From positions 186,001 to 250,000 of the forward strand of contig NW_025919593.1 in NCBI RefSeq assembly GCF_907164915.1: a DNA stretch of 64,000 nt. Reading direction: 5' to 3'. Below, in pieces: positions 10,971 to 22,134 of this stretch. The position numbers were made by a program, and so were the translations under genes. Below the pieces are notes generated by a model, which ran no database searches, was not told where the DNA came from, and worked only from the letters and a program-made list of their open reading frames with translations. Source of the stretch: Impatiens glandulifera. Its lineage: Eukaryota; Streptophyta; Magnoliopsida; Ericales; Balsaminaceae. The stretch's first letter is position 1. Each line of letters begins with the position of its first letter.

Positions 10971-12321
10971 TAAATATGTTGGTTAGAGATTAATAAGGAT
11001 GAATTTTTTTTTGATTGATGGGACAAATGATAATTGTAGTATTTTCTGAATTAATTAACCGTATTGCTAGTTGAATTAAAAGTTATTATTTTGTTAATGT
11101 GATTGATCTATAATTTATATGATACATTTAATGTCATGTCTCGACCTTGATTGTCCCACCCATTTAATTGATTTAGAAGATTTTATGGTATTATGCATTT
11201 CTCATTATGTGCCATATATATTTAATTAAAACATGATAATATTTCAGTGATTTTCATTAATTATGAAGAATATTTTTTATCATGTGAAAAAGAAATAACT
11301 CCATTAACATTCACTATTTACATAAAAATGTGTTTAAAGCTAAAATTGAAGTAATTTTTATAAACATCTAATTATAAAGCAAGTAATATAATTATCAAAA
11401 AATATACATCCAAAGGCAATATGATTAACATTAGTGATTTGCATGCACTACTTGGTGGTGGACAAGGTAATAATTCGTTAGCTCCTCTCAAAATTGTTTT
11501 TAAAGACAATTTAAAATTGTATTAACATAATTATCTAAACAACAATTTCTATTAATACAAACTATATCTATATTATACTTTAAATATCCACTTAAACATT
11601 TTAACTATTAAGTTGCTCTCATAATTTCTCAAAAATATTACTTGTAAAACATAAATATGTTCTACATATTTTTTATAAAAATTTGTATCACAATTAGCAT
11701 CACTATAAAAAGTTGTCAAAGAATAAGCTAAGAAAATGATTTTTTGTACAAAATTTTGGAATATCATCTAAATTTTAGTTTGATTTTTGGCTTTATTTTG
11801 TAGTTTTTATTTTTTATGTATATTTATTTTGAATTAAAATTGCATAAACTTATTATATAATGGATTTAAGGGGGAAAATATCATGGTTTCGATTCTCACT
11901 AGTAAAAAACGATTTAAATCATATGAATGATAATTATTATGAGTATTCTAGGAGCTAGCTCGGCAAGGGAGGAACACGATCTTGTTTTTATTTTCCATGA
12001 AATTCATGTCTTAGTCTTTCTAAATTTTTTTGAAAAAAACAAATATTACCTAATCTAAAATATTAAATAATTATTTAATTAAATCAAATCAATAAGTAAA
12101 ATAGTATTAATATTTTCTAACATTTGTTTCTCATCTAATCTAATCCAAACTAACATACAAAAACAGAATACATAAAATTTATATATTTTCAATTGTTCAT
12201 TTATCTCGATTTTTTAGACAATTAACTAATTCTATACTTTAAATTCAATATTCACTATTTAATTCATATGTATTAGTCATTGTGGATCATGTTAATTTTC
12301 TCTAAGCCCTAACACTTGCAG
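10971..12321. other. intergenic, AT-rich, nothing recognised
   Basis: No supported coding or repeat features. A missing first exon of the downstream reticulon-like gene was looked for here but not found. Confidence 0.5.
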
Positions 12322-14019
12322 TTGCTGACATGCTACTATGGAGGAATGAAAAGTTCTCCGGTTTACTACTCGCCGGAGTTTCGATTGTTTTTTACTTTCT
12401 CGTGATCGTCGGCCAGTCTCCTATCTCTCTTTTCTCTTATATTCTCATGCTGATTATGCTCATCATATTTTCCTGGTTCAACATTGCTAAGTTTTTTGGA
12501 TGGTAACACATTTCAATCTTATTAAATACATTATTTTTTATTGATTTTATAAAATAAAACCATATTTTTAAATTTATTTAAATGATTGGGCAGGCCCCCT
12601 CCAAATCTACCTGGATCTAATTGGTTGATGATCAAATTCTATGAAGTTTCAAATGGGAGTGATATGAAAACATTCTTGGCGGTATTTTTTTTAATTTTAC
12701 TATGTTTAAATAACAAAGAAAGCACATTTATACCCTCAATTAACTATCATTAGGTTGGTATTGTTTGGGTATGTAATTTTTTTTTAATTCTTTCTAACAT
12801 TTTTAAAATAATATAGAGGTATATGATATTTTCACGTTAATTTTTTTTAAATAATAATTAATTTAATTAGTTAATTAACTTTTTTGTAAGCTTGCCTTGT
12901 ATAGATAAAAACATATAGATTAAATTTTTAAAGAAACATTCTTATATTTTAAGGCCCTATAGAGTGTGATCCTATTAAAAGCATTTAATAGTTTAAGCTT
13001 ATAAAAAAACCCAATAGTTTAAGAGGTTCTTTCATTTTGGGTTATTTGAATTATTTTTAAACAATTTGTTATTAAATTATCAATTATTCTATTGAAAATT
13101 AAATACTTAATATATTAACTAAAATATTTGTATTCTACATTTGTTATAAAAATTTAAATTGTAAACACAAAATAATAATTTAATTTAAATATTTTTAAAT
13201 AATCCATATTTTTATATAGCAAACAAAAAATTTAATTTATAATCTAGATTTTTTAAAATAATCTAAGACAAACAAATCAGGCAATATATATTTATGTGTT
13301 TACTCCAAAAAAATCTCAATATTCATACTTTATTCACTTTTAATTCATAAATATATTTTTGCTTATTTTCCTTATTTTCAGGTTTTTGTGTCTCTTTGGT
13401 TAGTATCCATCATAGCCAACTTCATGAATCTGATGCAACTTAGTTTTGCAGGTAAAAATAAAAACAACTATATTAGATAGTTTCAATTAAATAAATTTTA
13501 CCCTTTCAAAATAATTCTAGTCTATTATTCATATATTACAACAACAACAAAAATAGTTTGAAATTTGCGGAGTCTTCTTTAAAACCAAAATACTTATTTC
13601 TTATCGAAAAACTTGACATTTTTTTTAAAATCAATCAAAAAAATAATGTAGATTATAATCTAAAATAATTTGAACAGTTATCTAGAAAATAATATTTATG
13701 TCATGATTGTGTCCATATCATCTTCAAATTGATAACTTATAACTATTTTAAAAAGTTATTTTTATGTACATCATGACCATAATAATAAAAATACGGTATG
13801 ATCTCATACTAAAATCGTCTTAAATTGAGGTTGAAGATGATAATAAGAAAGAAAAAGACAATAGTTATTTATTATTAATTTTTTTCCTAATAGTCTTTAA
13901 CTTAATTATTTATAAGAATTAACAACTTTTTTTTTCTTACCATGCATTTGGACGGGGAAGTTTTTTACATCTCAATAGCAGGATTGCCACTTTGGGAGAG
14001 ATATCGAATTGGAATGTGA
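12322..14019 (+). CDS. reticulon-like protein (RTNLB), C-terminal reticulon domain in four exons
   Basis: Exons 12322-12502, 12594-12681, 13382-13451 and 13961-14019 join in frame with GT-AG introns and give most of a reticulon homology domain. The first exon reads ADMLLWRNEKFSGLLLAG, the usual AD(V)LLWRN motif of plant reticulons, followed by a first hydrophobic hairpin. The later exons give SDMKTFLA, VFVSLWLVSIIANFMNLMQL and GLPLWERYRIGM then stop. Plant reticulons shape tubular ER through two long membrane hairpins. The first exon follows a good acceptor (ACTTGCAG at 12314-12321), and RTNLB genes commonly have an intron just before ADVLLWRN, so an upstream exon is expected, but I see none. 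An ATG at 12330 could act as a start. Either the 5' exon is distant or this is a gene fragment. Confidence 0.8.
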
Positions 14020-14469
14020 AGAACAAAAAGCTTTACTCAACAAGAATTATATGATTCTTAACTATTATATATAATATATTAGTGCATATATGAAATTACA
14101 TTTATCATAACTATTATTAATATTCAAGCAACTTAAACCAATATCGTCTGAGTCAAATTCGTATGTATAATTGTTGGTAATCAGGAAATTTATATGGGTG
14201 AGAGATGTTGGATAATGGATAATATTTCTTAGCTTAAATTACATTATATAAGATATAAAACTTATTTTTATAAAATATAAATTGACCTTGGTTTGTAAAA
14301 TAGTGTAAGAATGGTTATCAGGAGTCAGGACATCTCCCATGTGGTCGATTATCATTGATGATTCGACAAATTATTCTTGTGGTTAAAAAAAAGTCATGAC
14401 TTTTAATAATTAATTAAGGTTAAATTTTTATTTTTTTTGTAAGACATATTTTTTTATAAAATGATGTTA
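14020..14469. other. 3' flank of the reticulon-like gene
   Basis: AT-rich with no other feature recognised. Confidence 0.5.
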
Positions 14470-14555
14470 TCTATATCTATATCTATATCTATATCTATAT
14501 CTATATATATCTATATCTATATATATATATATATCTATATCTATATATATATATA
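14470..14555 (+). repeat. (TATCTA)n microsatellite
   Basis: Alternating TATCTA and TATATA units. Confidence 0.9.
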
Positions 14556-14559
14556 ATTA

Positions 14560-14850
14560 ATGATGCTTAATTTTTAACGTGTTCGGATTGTCGGGTCAAG
14601 TGTTGTGGTTAATTTGAATATATATGTGAGAGTTAATGGATAATTGGGTCGGATTATGGGTTGACCCACCCATAAACATAAAACGATTAAAAATAAAATT
14701 AAAAATGCTATAAGTATGGTTCGAACTTGCAACCTAACAAAATAAGTAAAACTTTTTAACCAAATAGGCTAATAACACTTTATATTTAAATTCAACACTA
14801 AATTTGATGAACGGGTGACATTTTAACAATATAAACAACTTTTTAACTAA
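14560..14850 (+). repeat. R1 repeat, most complete copy
   Basis: Runs from GATGCTTAATTTTTAACGTG to AACTTTTTAACTAACTAATA. On the reverse strand it contains a tRNA-like stretch with box-A-like TTAGCCTATTTGG and box-B-like GGTTGCAAGTTCGAACC (14700-14790), so part of R1 may be tRNA/SINE-derived. Confidence 0.7.
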
Positions 14851-15095
<245 letters not shown>

Positions 15096-15502
15096 TTACC
15101 GTAATATTTTTTTACAATTTTTTATATTATTATTCGTGCAAATGCACGAGATAAATGCTAGTTTAATTAACGATATAACATTTAGTAATGTTTCAGTTGA
15201 TCCGACTCGCACCAATGTACATCAATGTCAAAGAAACGCAAAGAGTAACAAAAACAGTCAACAATACATCATTCAAAGATTGAGAAAATTTTGATTCAAA
15301 ACTTTTACGTTGGTTAATTTAAACTCTTTCGTAAAGTTTATTTGTCCAATTAATGGTAGATGCATTAGATACAACAAGAACATTATGGTTAGCTCTAGAA
15401 ACTATGTTCACATCTTTTGCTAAAATAAAATCTCTCAATAAAGAAACTCACCAATATAAGAATATTTAAAAAAAAATAAAATATATAACAAACGTCATAT
15501 CC

Positions 15503-15675
15503 CCTCTTCTAGTTTAGCGGCAACAAAAGTGAATATTCTCAGTCTCTCTAAGATCTTGGGTTTGAGCCTATTAGACAATGATTTTGCGTCTGATTAAATG
15601 ATTATGTGTGTTTGCGGGCTCTGTGCCTAATTGTTGTCACATTATTCCTAATTTTAATCTTGTTTTGTACCTCTT
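15503..15675 (+). mobile_element. tRNA-derived SINE, plus-strand copy
   Basis: CTTCTAGTTTAGCGGCAACA, then GATCTTGGGTTTGAGCCTAT (box B), then TGATTAAATGATTATGTGTG and TTGCGGGCTCTGTG, ending in T-rich sequence. The same order occurs three times on the minus strand at 33270-33705. The A- and B-box-like motifs point to a tRNA origin. Confidence 0.65.
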
Positions 15676-15989
15676 ATATTATGAGGTATTTGATCAAATT
15701 TTGAATAGTTGTTGGTAGCGATATCCACACGATTAGAACTCCTAAGTTTGAATGAACTTATCAGACTCTTTCTCACGGTTAGAATTTGTTTAATAAAATG
15801 TTGGTTGTTTTTTTAATTAGTTGGCTAGATTATGTTGATACTACTCTTAACTTGTTCTAAGTAATGGGTTAGTGTTTGACAGTTTATTTAGTAGTGAGTT
15901 AGTATTTAGTAGTTTATTTAGTAGTATTTACTATTAGTTAATCGAGAGTTTGATTTATAATCAAAAGGGGTGAAGTAAGACCCATTCGA
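15676..15989. other. region upstream of the Copia element, no LTR recognised
   Basis: Contains a short internal repeat (AGTTTATTTAGTAGT.. near 15880-15925). No clear LTR border or PBS. Confidence 0.5.
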
Positions 15990-18880
15990 TTCACAAGGAT
16001 GGACGAGAAGAACGACATCAGCCTCGCAAGGTTACCCACCTTCACTAATCAGCACTATGACCACTGAAATGAATTGATGGAAAATTTTCTTAGGGAAAAG
16101 GGGATGTGGAATCTAATCGAAAAAAATGTTGAAGAACACGTAGAGGCAGACCGTCTTAGCGAAATTCAAATTGAATAACTAAGAACAAGGATTGCAAAGT
16201 AAAATACTTTCTCTACCTACCAATCAACAAAGTTACTTTTGAACAAATATTAGACCGCGGTTCAACTAAGATTGTTTGAGAGTCTGTTCAAAATAAATTT
16301 GGGGGCAACAAGAGGGTCAAGAGATCTCTGTTCAACACTCTAAGAAGCGAATTTGAAATCCTAGAGATGAAGAAGAGTGAAACGATCAAGAAATATTTCG
16401 CCAGAGTTACAACTGTAGCAAACAAGATGAGAAGAAACGGAGAAACAATGTCGGACACCATTATCGTAGAAAAAATCTTGAGAACCTTGACTAAAAAATT
16501 GACCTATGTTGTGGTTGCAATAGAAGAGGCAAGGGATGTCAGAACCATGTCAGTCAATGAACTACAAAGCTCGTTGGCTATACATGAGCAGAACCCATCG
16601 AAAAAAATATCAATCCTTGAGAATGTATGTTTATGTGAATGGAAGAGGAAGAGGCAGAGGAATGAATAGCGGAAGAGGAAGGGCATTCTACAAGTCACAT
16701 ATTGAATGTTTCAATTGCAAGAAGTTGGGACATTTTAAGATTGAATATCAAGAGTGGGAGAAAGTCAATTATGATGTAAAGGATGAAGAATACAAAATCG
16801 TACTTATGGCTAATGTTGAATTAGAGGTTACAACATCAGCTCTACCAAAAGTACAAGCAAAGCTCAAGAATAATGAATGGTTTCTAGACTTAGGTTACTC
16901 AAATCACATGTGTAGAGAACTACATTGGTTCACACAATTGGATACCAAGTTCAATCACTCTGTTAAAATGGGAAATGACATGAAAATTATTGTATTGAAA
17001 AAAGGAAGCATTCAAATTAAAGTGGATGACGTTAAAAACTATGCTCCGGAGTTGAAATGTAACCTCTTAAGTATGGGTCAACTACAACAGAAATGTACAG
17101 GGCTGCTTATGATAGACGATGAATGCAAAATGTATCATATGAGAAGGGAATTAATAATGACCACAAATATGTGCTCAAATTGACTCTTTAAGATCAATAT
17201 TGAGAAGATGACACTCGAAGAGAAAACCAAGGGAACCCAAAAAACAGTCTATACAACTACCTGTCTTCAAGCTGTTTTTGATGAGAAATCTCTATTATGG
17301 CACTATAGAATATGACATCTAAATTATCAGAGTCTATAAAAGATGCATTCTCAGATTATAGAAGGACTACCCTTAATCACAATTCTTGAAGACACATGCG
17401 CACATTGCCTGATTGGAAAGCAACATAGGAAGAAGCAGTCAAAGAAAAGTAAGTGAAAAGCCACAAGGAAGCTCCAATTAATTCACTGAAACCTTTGTGG
17501 TCCTATTACTCCAGCCTCTAATGGAGGGAAAAAGTACCTACTAACTTTTATTGATGATTATAGTAGAAAAATATGGGAATATTTTATATGTGAAAAATTT
17601 GATGTGTTTGAGAAATTTAAGAACTTCAAGCTAATGATTGAAAATGAGAGTGGACTACCACTGACTTTCCTTCGTACTGATAGAGATGGGAAATTTACCT
17701 ACAAGGAGTTCAACTAGTTTTGTGAGGAAAGGGGAATTAAGAGGCAATTGACTACAACACTCACTCATCGGGAAAATGGAGTTACAAAAAGGAAAAACAA
17801 GACAATCATGAACTCTGTAAGGAGCATGTTGTCTAGCAGAGAAATGCCTAAAGAGTTTTGGGAAGAAGCAAATGAATGGTGTATATACTTAATGAACAGA
17901 AGTGTGTTCTACTGTGTAGAAACTAACTCCAGAAGAATGGTGCAAATTGACTCTTTAATATCAATGTTGAGAAGATGACACTTGAAGAGAAAACCAAGGG
18001 AACCAAAAAAACAGTCTCTACAGCTACATGTCTTCAAGCTGTTTTTGATGAGAAATTTCTATTATGGCACTGTAGAATATGACATCTTAATTATCAGAGT
18101 TTACAAAAGATGCATTCTCAGATGATATAATGACTACCCTTAATCACCATTCTTGAAGACACCTACACACATTGCTTGATTAGGAAGCAACATAGGAAGA
18201 AGCAATCAAAGAAAAGTAAGAAAGAAAAGTAAGTGAAGAGCCATAAGGAAGCTAAAATTAATTCACTCAGACCTTTGTGGTCCTATTACTCCAGCCTTAG
18301 TGGAGGGAAAATGTACCTACTAACTTTTATTGATGATTATAGTAGAAAAATATAGGCATATTTTATATGTGAAAAATCTGATGTGTTTGAGAAATTTAAG
18401 AACTTCAACCTAATGATAAAGGTGGGAAATTTACTTACAAGGAGTTCAACTAGTTTTGTGAGGAAAGGGGAATTAAGAGGCAATTGACTACAATACTCAC
18501 TCATCGGAAAAATGGAGTTACAAAAAGGAAAAACAAGACAATAATAAACTCTGTAAGGAGCATGTTGGCTAACAGAGAAATGCCTAAAGAGTTTTGGGAA
18601 GAATAAAATGAATGGTGTATATACTTAATGATCTGTTGTGTAGAAACTAACTCCAGAAGAATGGTGCAACATAAAACCATTTGTTAGTCATTTGAAAGTT
18701 TTTAATTGCATAACTCACACCTTAGTTCCTATACAAAGAAGATATAAACTTGATGATAAGAGTTATATTTGCATATTTATTGGCATTAACAGAGAATCTA
18801 AGGCATATAAACTTTATGATCCAATATTGACTCATATGACCAAGTCGCATATGATACAATTTTGTGACATCATCATATAA
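15990..18880 (+). pseudogene. Copia retrotransposon relic (gag-PR-INT) with duplicated integrase region
   Basis: Copia order can be read through stops and frameshifts. Gag starts near 16030 (LPTFTNQHYDHW) and continues at 16367-16669 (UBN2-type). A zinc knuckle near 16708 (CFNCKKLGHFKIEY) has its last Cys replaced by Tyr. The protease reads WFLDLGYSNHM near 16880, with DLG in place of the catalytic DSG. The pre-integrase block is at 17290-17450 and the integrase core at 17490-17940 (LLTFIDDYSRK, then RTDRDGKF). After that the sequence repeats itself (see next entry), then continues as integrase tail (KPFVSHLKVFNCITH, 18678-18870). It stops abruptly at about 18880, before RT. Inactive. Confidence 0.9.
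17176..18668 (+). repeat. 767-bp tandem duplication inside the Copia relic
   Basis: CAAATTGACTCTTTAA starts at 17176 and again at 17943. The second copy (17943-18668) follows the first through pre-integrase and integrase, with scattered substitutions and two deletions: about 50 bp near 18418 and a short one near 18630. The shared mutation TTCAACTAGTTTTGTGAGG (stop inside the integrase) shows that decay began before the duplication. Confidence 0.9.
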
Positions 18881-20179
18881 TGAAGAGGTGGCGACAACAA
18901 TATTGCCTAAAACGGTAGAGCCTTACAAAGCATATAACATGTTAGATTTTCTTTCACCCTTCATCACGAAAAGAACACCTTTATTAATCTTCATCACTCC
19001 ACCTTCAGGAGTGTACTTGTACCCTTTTAAATCGAGAGTACTAAGAAAAATTAGATTTTTCTTCAAATCAGAACATGTCTTACATCACCAAGTGTCTATG
19101 TAGCTCCATCAAACATCTTGATTTTGATTGTTCATATACCCATGACCTTATAGGATGAAGTGTTTCCCATTAATACAACACCTTTGGAAACTGTATCATT
19201 TGTAGAAAATCAGTCCCGATTGGGGCACATATGATACGTATAGCCAGAATCGAGTATATATTCATCTTGCAATCTTGCGTCGCAAACATAAGTCATAAGG
19301 AGTTCATTGTCTTCAACTTCGACAATACTACATTCAACAAAATTTCCAACCTGTTTTTTAGTTGAATTACTACCCTCTTTCTTACCTTTATTTTGTAGCT
19401 TCAACACTTAGATATTATGCGACCTCATGTTTGTAGTAATTGCATGTCTTCTAAGATTTTCTTGACTTCGATCTCTCTCTCATTATATTTTTATAACTTT
19501 TTTCTTGGGTTATTCCTCGAGTAGTAAGGCCCTCTATCAAACCATCATAATGACTAACAAGATGTTTCATCTTCTCCTTAAAGAATAATGCATTATAAAT
19601 ATCATTAATCGTGATAATATCACGACTAAATAACATAGTATCACAAAACATGATATATGATGGGGGCAACAAACACAACAGAATTAAAGCTAGATCTTCA
19701 TTGTCATACTTGACTTCCAAGTTTCCAAATCAGCAACAATTTTTTAAATACTGATAAATGTAAATACTGATAAATGTTCTTGTAGAGGCGTACCTTCTGA
19801 CATACAATGAAAATATAATCGCCCGTTTAAATGCAATTTACTAGTAAAACTTTTTGTCATACATAGTTGTTCTAACTTTAGCCATAACCCAACAACACTC
19901 GTCTCCTTCAGAACATCTTGTAGAATATTGTTTGACATATATAGATGTATATGAGACATAACTTTGCGATCCTTTTTAGTTTTTTCTTCTACTATCCACG
20001 AACTTAGTATTTTATCAAACCCTAATAGAGTTTCATCCAAATCTATCTGAGTGAGAAAACCTCGCAACTTTATCTGTCATAAATAACATTTGGTGTTGTG
20101 ATCCAATAACAGAATGTCGTACTTCATACTTCACCATCTCCAAAAATAGAGATATAGTCTTAGAATAAAAAAAACTCAA

Positions 20180-20192
20180 GGTTCTGATACCA
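20180..20192 (-). other. primer-binding site, initiator Met-tRNA
   Basis: TGGTATCAGAACC, 5 nt inside the LTR end; the standard PBS of plant Copia elements. Confidence 0.85.
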
Positions 20193-20197
20193 ATTAT

Positions 20198-20551
20198 TGA
20201 AAAACAAAATATAAATCTGAGACTAATCAAGATAAAGAATATATAAAGTATCTGCTAAGAAAGCACGTAAATAACACAAGATTTACATTGAAACTCAAGA
20301 CGGGAAAAATCACGAGCAGTGGAGGAAACAATTCACTATTATTAAAATAGAAGATTACAATTTATAGAGATAGAGAAGAATAATGACAAATATTTTATGT
20401 AAATAAAACTCTAACTAAGACTATATATTTATAAGTCACATAATTGTGCCTAGTGTGCCCAATATCAAACATTTATGATTTTATTTTATTACACTGCAAA
20501 CATAGGCTCAAACTCCCCATCAAAATTCATCTGGGTTACCATAATCTAACA
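20198..20551 (-). repeat. 5' LTR of the minus-strand Copia element
   Basis: 354 bp. Read on the minus strand it begins TGTTAGATTATGG and ends TTTTTCA. TATAAATATATAG near 20430 and a following CTCTATCTCTATAAATTG are promoter-like. The partner 3' LTR is absent. Confidence 0.8.
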
Positions 20552-20589
20552 TATATATAATAGTATTATTATAGTTTGATGTATTCAAT

Positions 20590-20880
20590 GCGGGACAAAG
20601 AATTACCATCCCACCCCAATTCTCAATCAACGTTTTTCGAGTTTTCTTCGATCCACCCGACTGCTCTATCAGTTCAAATCGGCTAGGTTATCATCGTGAT
20701 AATTTTTATTTGGCATCCATGAATACTTGTGTGTTGGATAAAAACAATTTCTCATTTTGTGAATCATGTAATATTGAGAAATTCATGCACTACCATTTAC
20801 AATTTCTGTTGTGGACTCCTATTCCTCTTGATTTGATACATTTTAATGTTTGAGGACATGTTATTGTTCTTTAGATAATT
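20590..20880 (+). pseudogene. third Copia relic: pre-integrase to start of integrase
   Basis: In one frame near 20727-20860: LDKNNFSFCESCNIEKF, then TPIPLDLIHFNV, stop, GH. This matches the Copia pre-integrase signature (C..C..GK then FDLIHSDVWG), with the Trp codon of VWG changed to TGA. It is a short isolated fragment. Confidence 0.65.
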
Positions 20881-21309
20881 ATCATTACTTTAATATTTTT
20901 GTGAACGATTATAGTCTAATTATATTTGCTCACACACAAATCAACATCAAAGGAATATATTAAAATGAGAACAAATTCTATCAAGATGTTTTAAAATAAT
21001 ATAAATTTTGCACAAATTTGTATACCAAACAAGGAGAAGCGTCTCCTATTATTGGATAATTTGTCAATTCCTCCAATCATATTTTTTTATTGCTTTTTAA
21101 TTTGTGGAATATATCATCCATCTAATAGAAAATCGTTTAAACACAACGATAAAAACATAACATGAAAAAATTATAAAAAAATGTAACATATAAATACAAT
21201 TAATTGGCTCAAAGGTCTTGAAAAGAGCAATAAGATCTTCACATGAATTCCTAAATTTTCCGAATCTAATATTCGACATCGTCATGATAATGACATTGTG
21301 AATAATCAT
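20881..21309. other. intergenic, nothing recognised
   Basis: AT-rich. A minus-strand open frame at 21309-21097 has no clear match, though it could be the tail of the adjacent LINE relic. Confidence 0.4.
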
Positions 21310-21670
21310 TAACGACCTATTTTAATTGTTCAATGTTCTCGGATTTTTTCTAACATAATCTCCAAAAAAAATTACAGGGACAAAGATTCATTTTTGAAAG
21401 TCTCACGTTTTAACCGCCACAATCCATGCCTCCCAATAACCACCAACAATTTTCGGTATAATCCATTAAAATCCGGTCAAATTTCACAAAAAAAAAACTC
21501 CATATATTTGCAATATCATGACAATGTAAAAACATACGAGAAATCGTCTCCACCTCCTTATAACACATACGACAACGACTTACAATAATCATGTCATTTC
21601 ACATACATTTATCAATAATGAGAATTCCACCACGAATAACACTCAAAAAAAAAAAAATTTCTTGACTGAC
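21310..21670 (-). pseudogene. LINE 3' relic (zf-RVT region)
   Basis: Minus-strand reading around 21592-21410 gives CRMCYKEVETISRMFLHCHD then IANIWSFFFVKF. This is the C-x2-C...HLF.HC...A..IWS zinc-binding signature found after the RT of plant LINEs. The upstream part reads IIDKCM then a stop. Short and broken. Confidence 0.75.
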
Positions 21671-21935
21671 TTTATTAAACAAAATGTTAACAATATCCTA
21701 CCTAAAACTTATTCAAATCACGACACTAATATATAATCCGGAGAAAACGAGTTTAACATATTATTTTTGCCCATTAACAAATTAACATAACATTTCTTAT
21801 TTTATTTTTATTAGTAATTTTTTATTAACATTTTATGTAATAACATCAATGAGATTTTAAGAAACAATATTTTATTGAAAAAGAAAACAAAACAAAAACG
21901 AGTAGGATATGAGTTTTGTCCGAAATTGTAAAAAA

Positions 21936-21943
21936 TTCCCGCC
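21936..21943 (+). promoter_or_regulatory. E2F-like site in the ASF1 promoter
   Basis: TTCCCGCC, about 190 bp upstream of the ASF1 start, is a canonical E2F core. Arabidopsis ASF1 genes are reported E2F targets, so S-phase control is expected; occupancy here is inferred. Confidence 0.6.
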
Positions 21944-21961
21944 AATGTGCTGAATCTGGCA

Positions 21962-21977
21962 ACCGGCTATAGCCGGT
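21962..21977. promoter_or_regulatory. perfect 16-bp palindrome in the ASF1 promoter
   Basis: ACCGGCTATAGCCGGT, 18 bp after the E2F-like site. GC-rich in an AT-rich setting. The binding factor is unknown. Confidence 0.5.
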
Positions 21978-22092
21978 AACATGAGTGATTGTTCTTATAT
22001 TTCTAAAAGTTCATTCTTTCTCTCTATATCAGGTTTAGTCTTAGGGCTAACCCTTTCATCGCATTTTCACGAAAAAAAACGCTTTGGAATTC

Positions 22093-22100
22093 TAGGGTTT
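22093..22100 (+). promoter_or_regulatory. telo-box-like element
   Basis: TAGGGTTT (complement AAACCCTA) lies about 35 bp before the ATG. Telo boxes often accompany genes active in dividing cells. Confidence 0.5.
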
Positions 22101-22134
22101 CTCTTCGCTCGATTTGTTCATTGACCGAAACGCG

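Larger units (their letters stand above)
18881..20551 (-). pseudogene. second Copia relic: 5' LTR, PBS, gag, protease, pre-integrase
   Basis: On the minus strand: LTR 20551-20198, PBS 20192-20180, then gag at 20067-19744 (VVGLWLKLEQLCMTKSF) and 19720-19451 (LLCLLPPSYIMFCDTM). The protease reads EYILDSGYTYHMCPNRD near 19250, with DSG intact. The pre-integrase/PR tail runs to about 18890 (MGNTSSYKVMGI, then MKGERKSN). The zinc knuckle is not recognisable. The coding sequence is broken by stops, and the element ends where the plus-strand Copia ends, so the two relics meet tail to tail. Confidence 0.88.
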
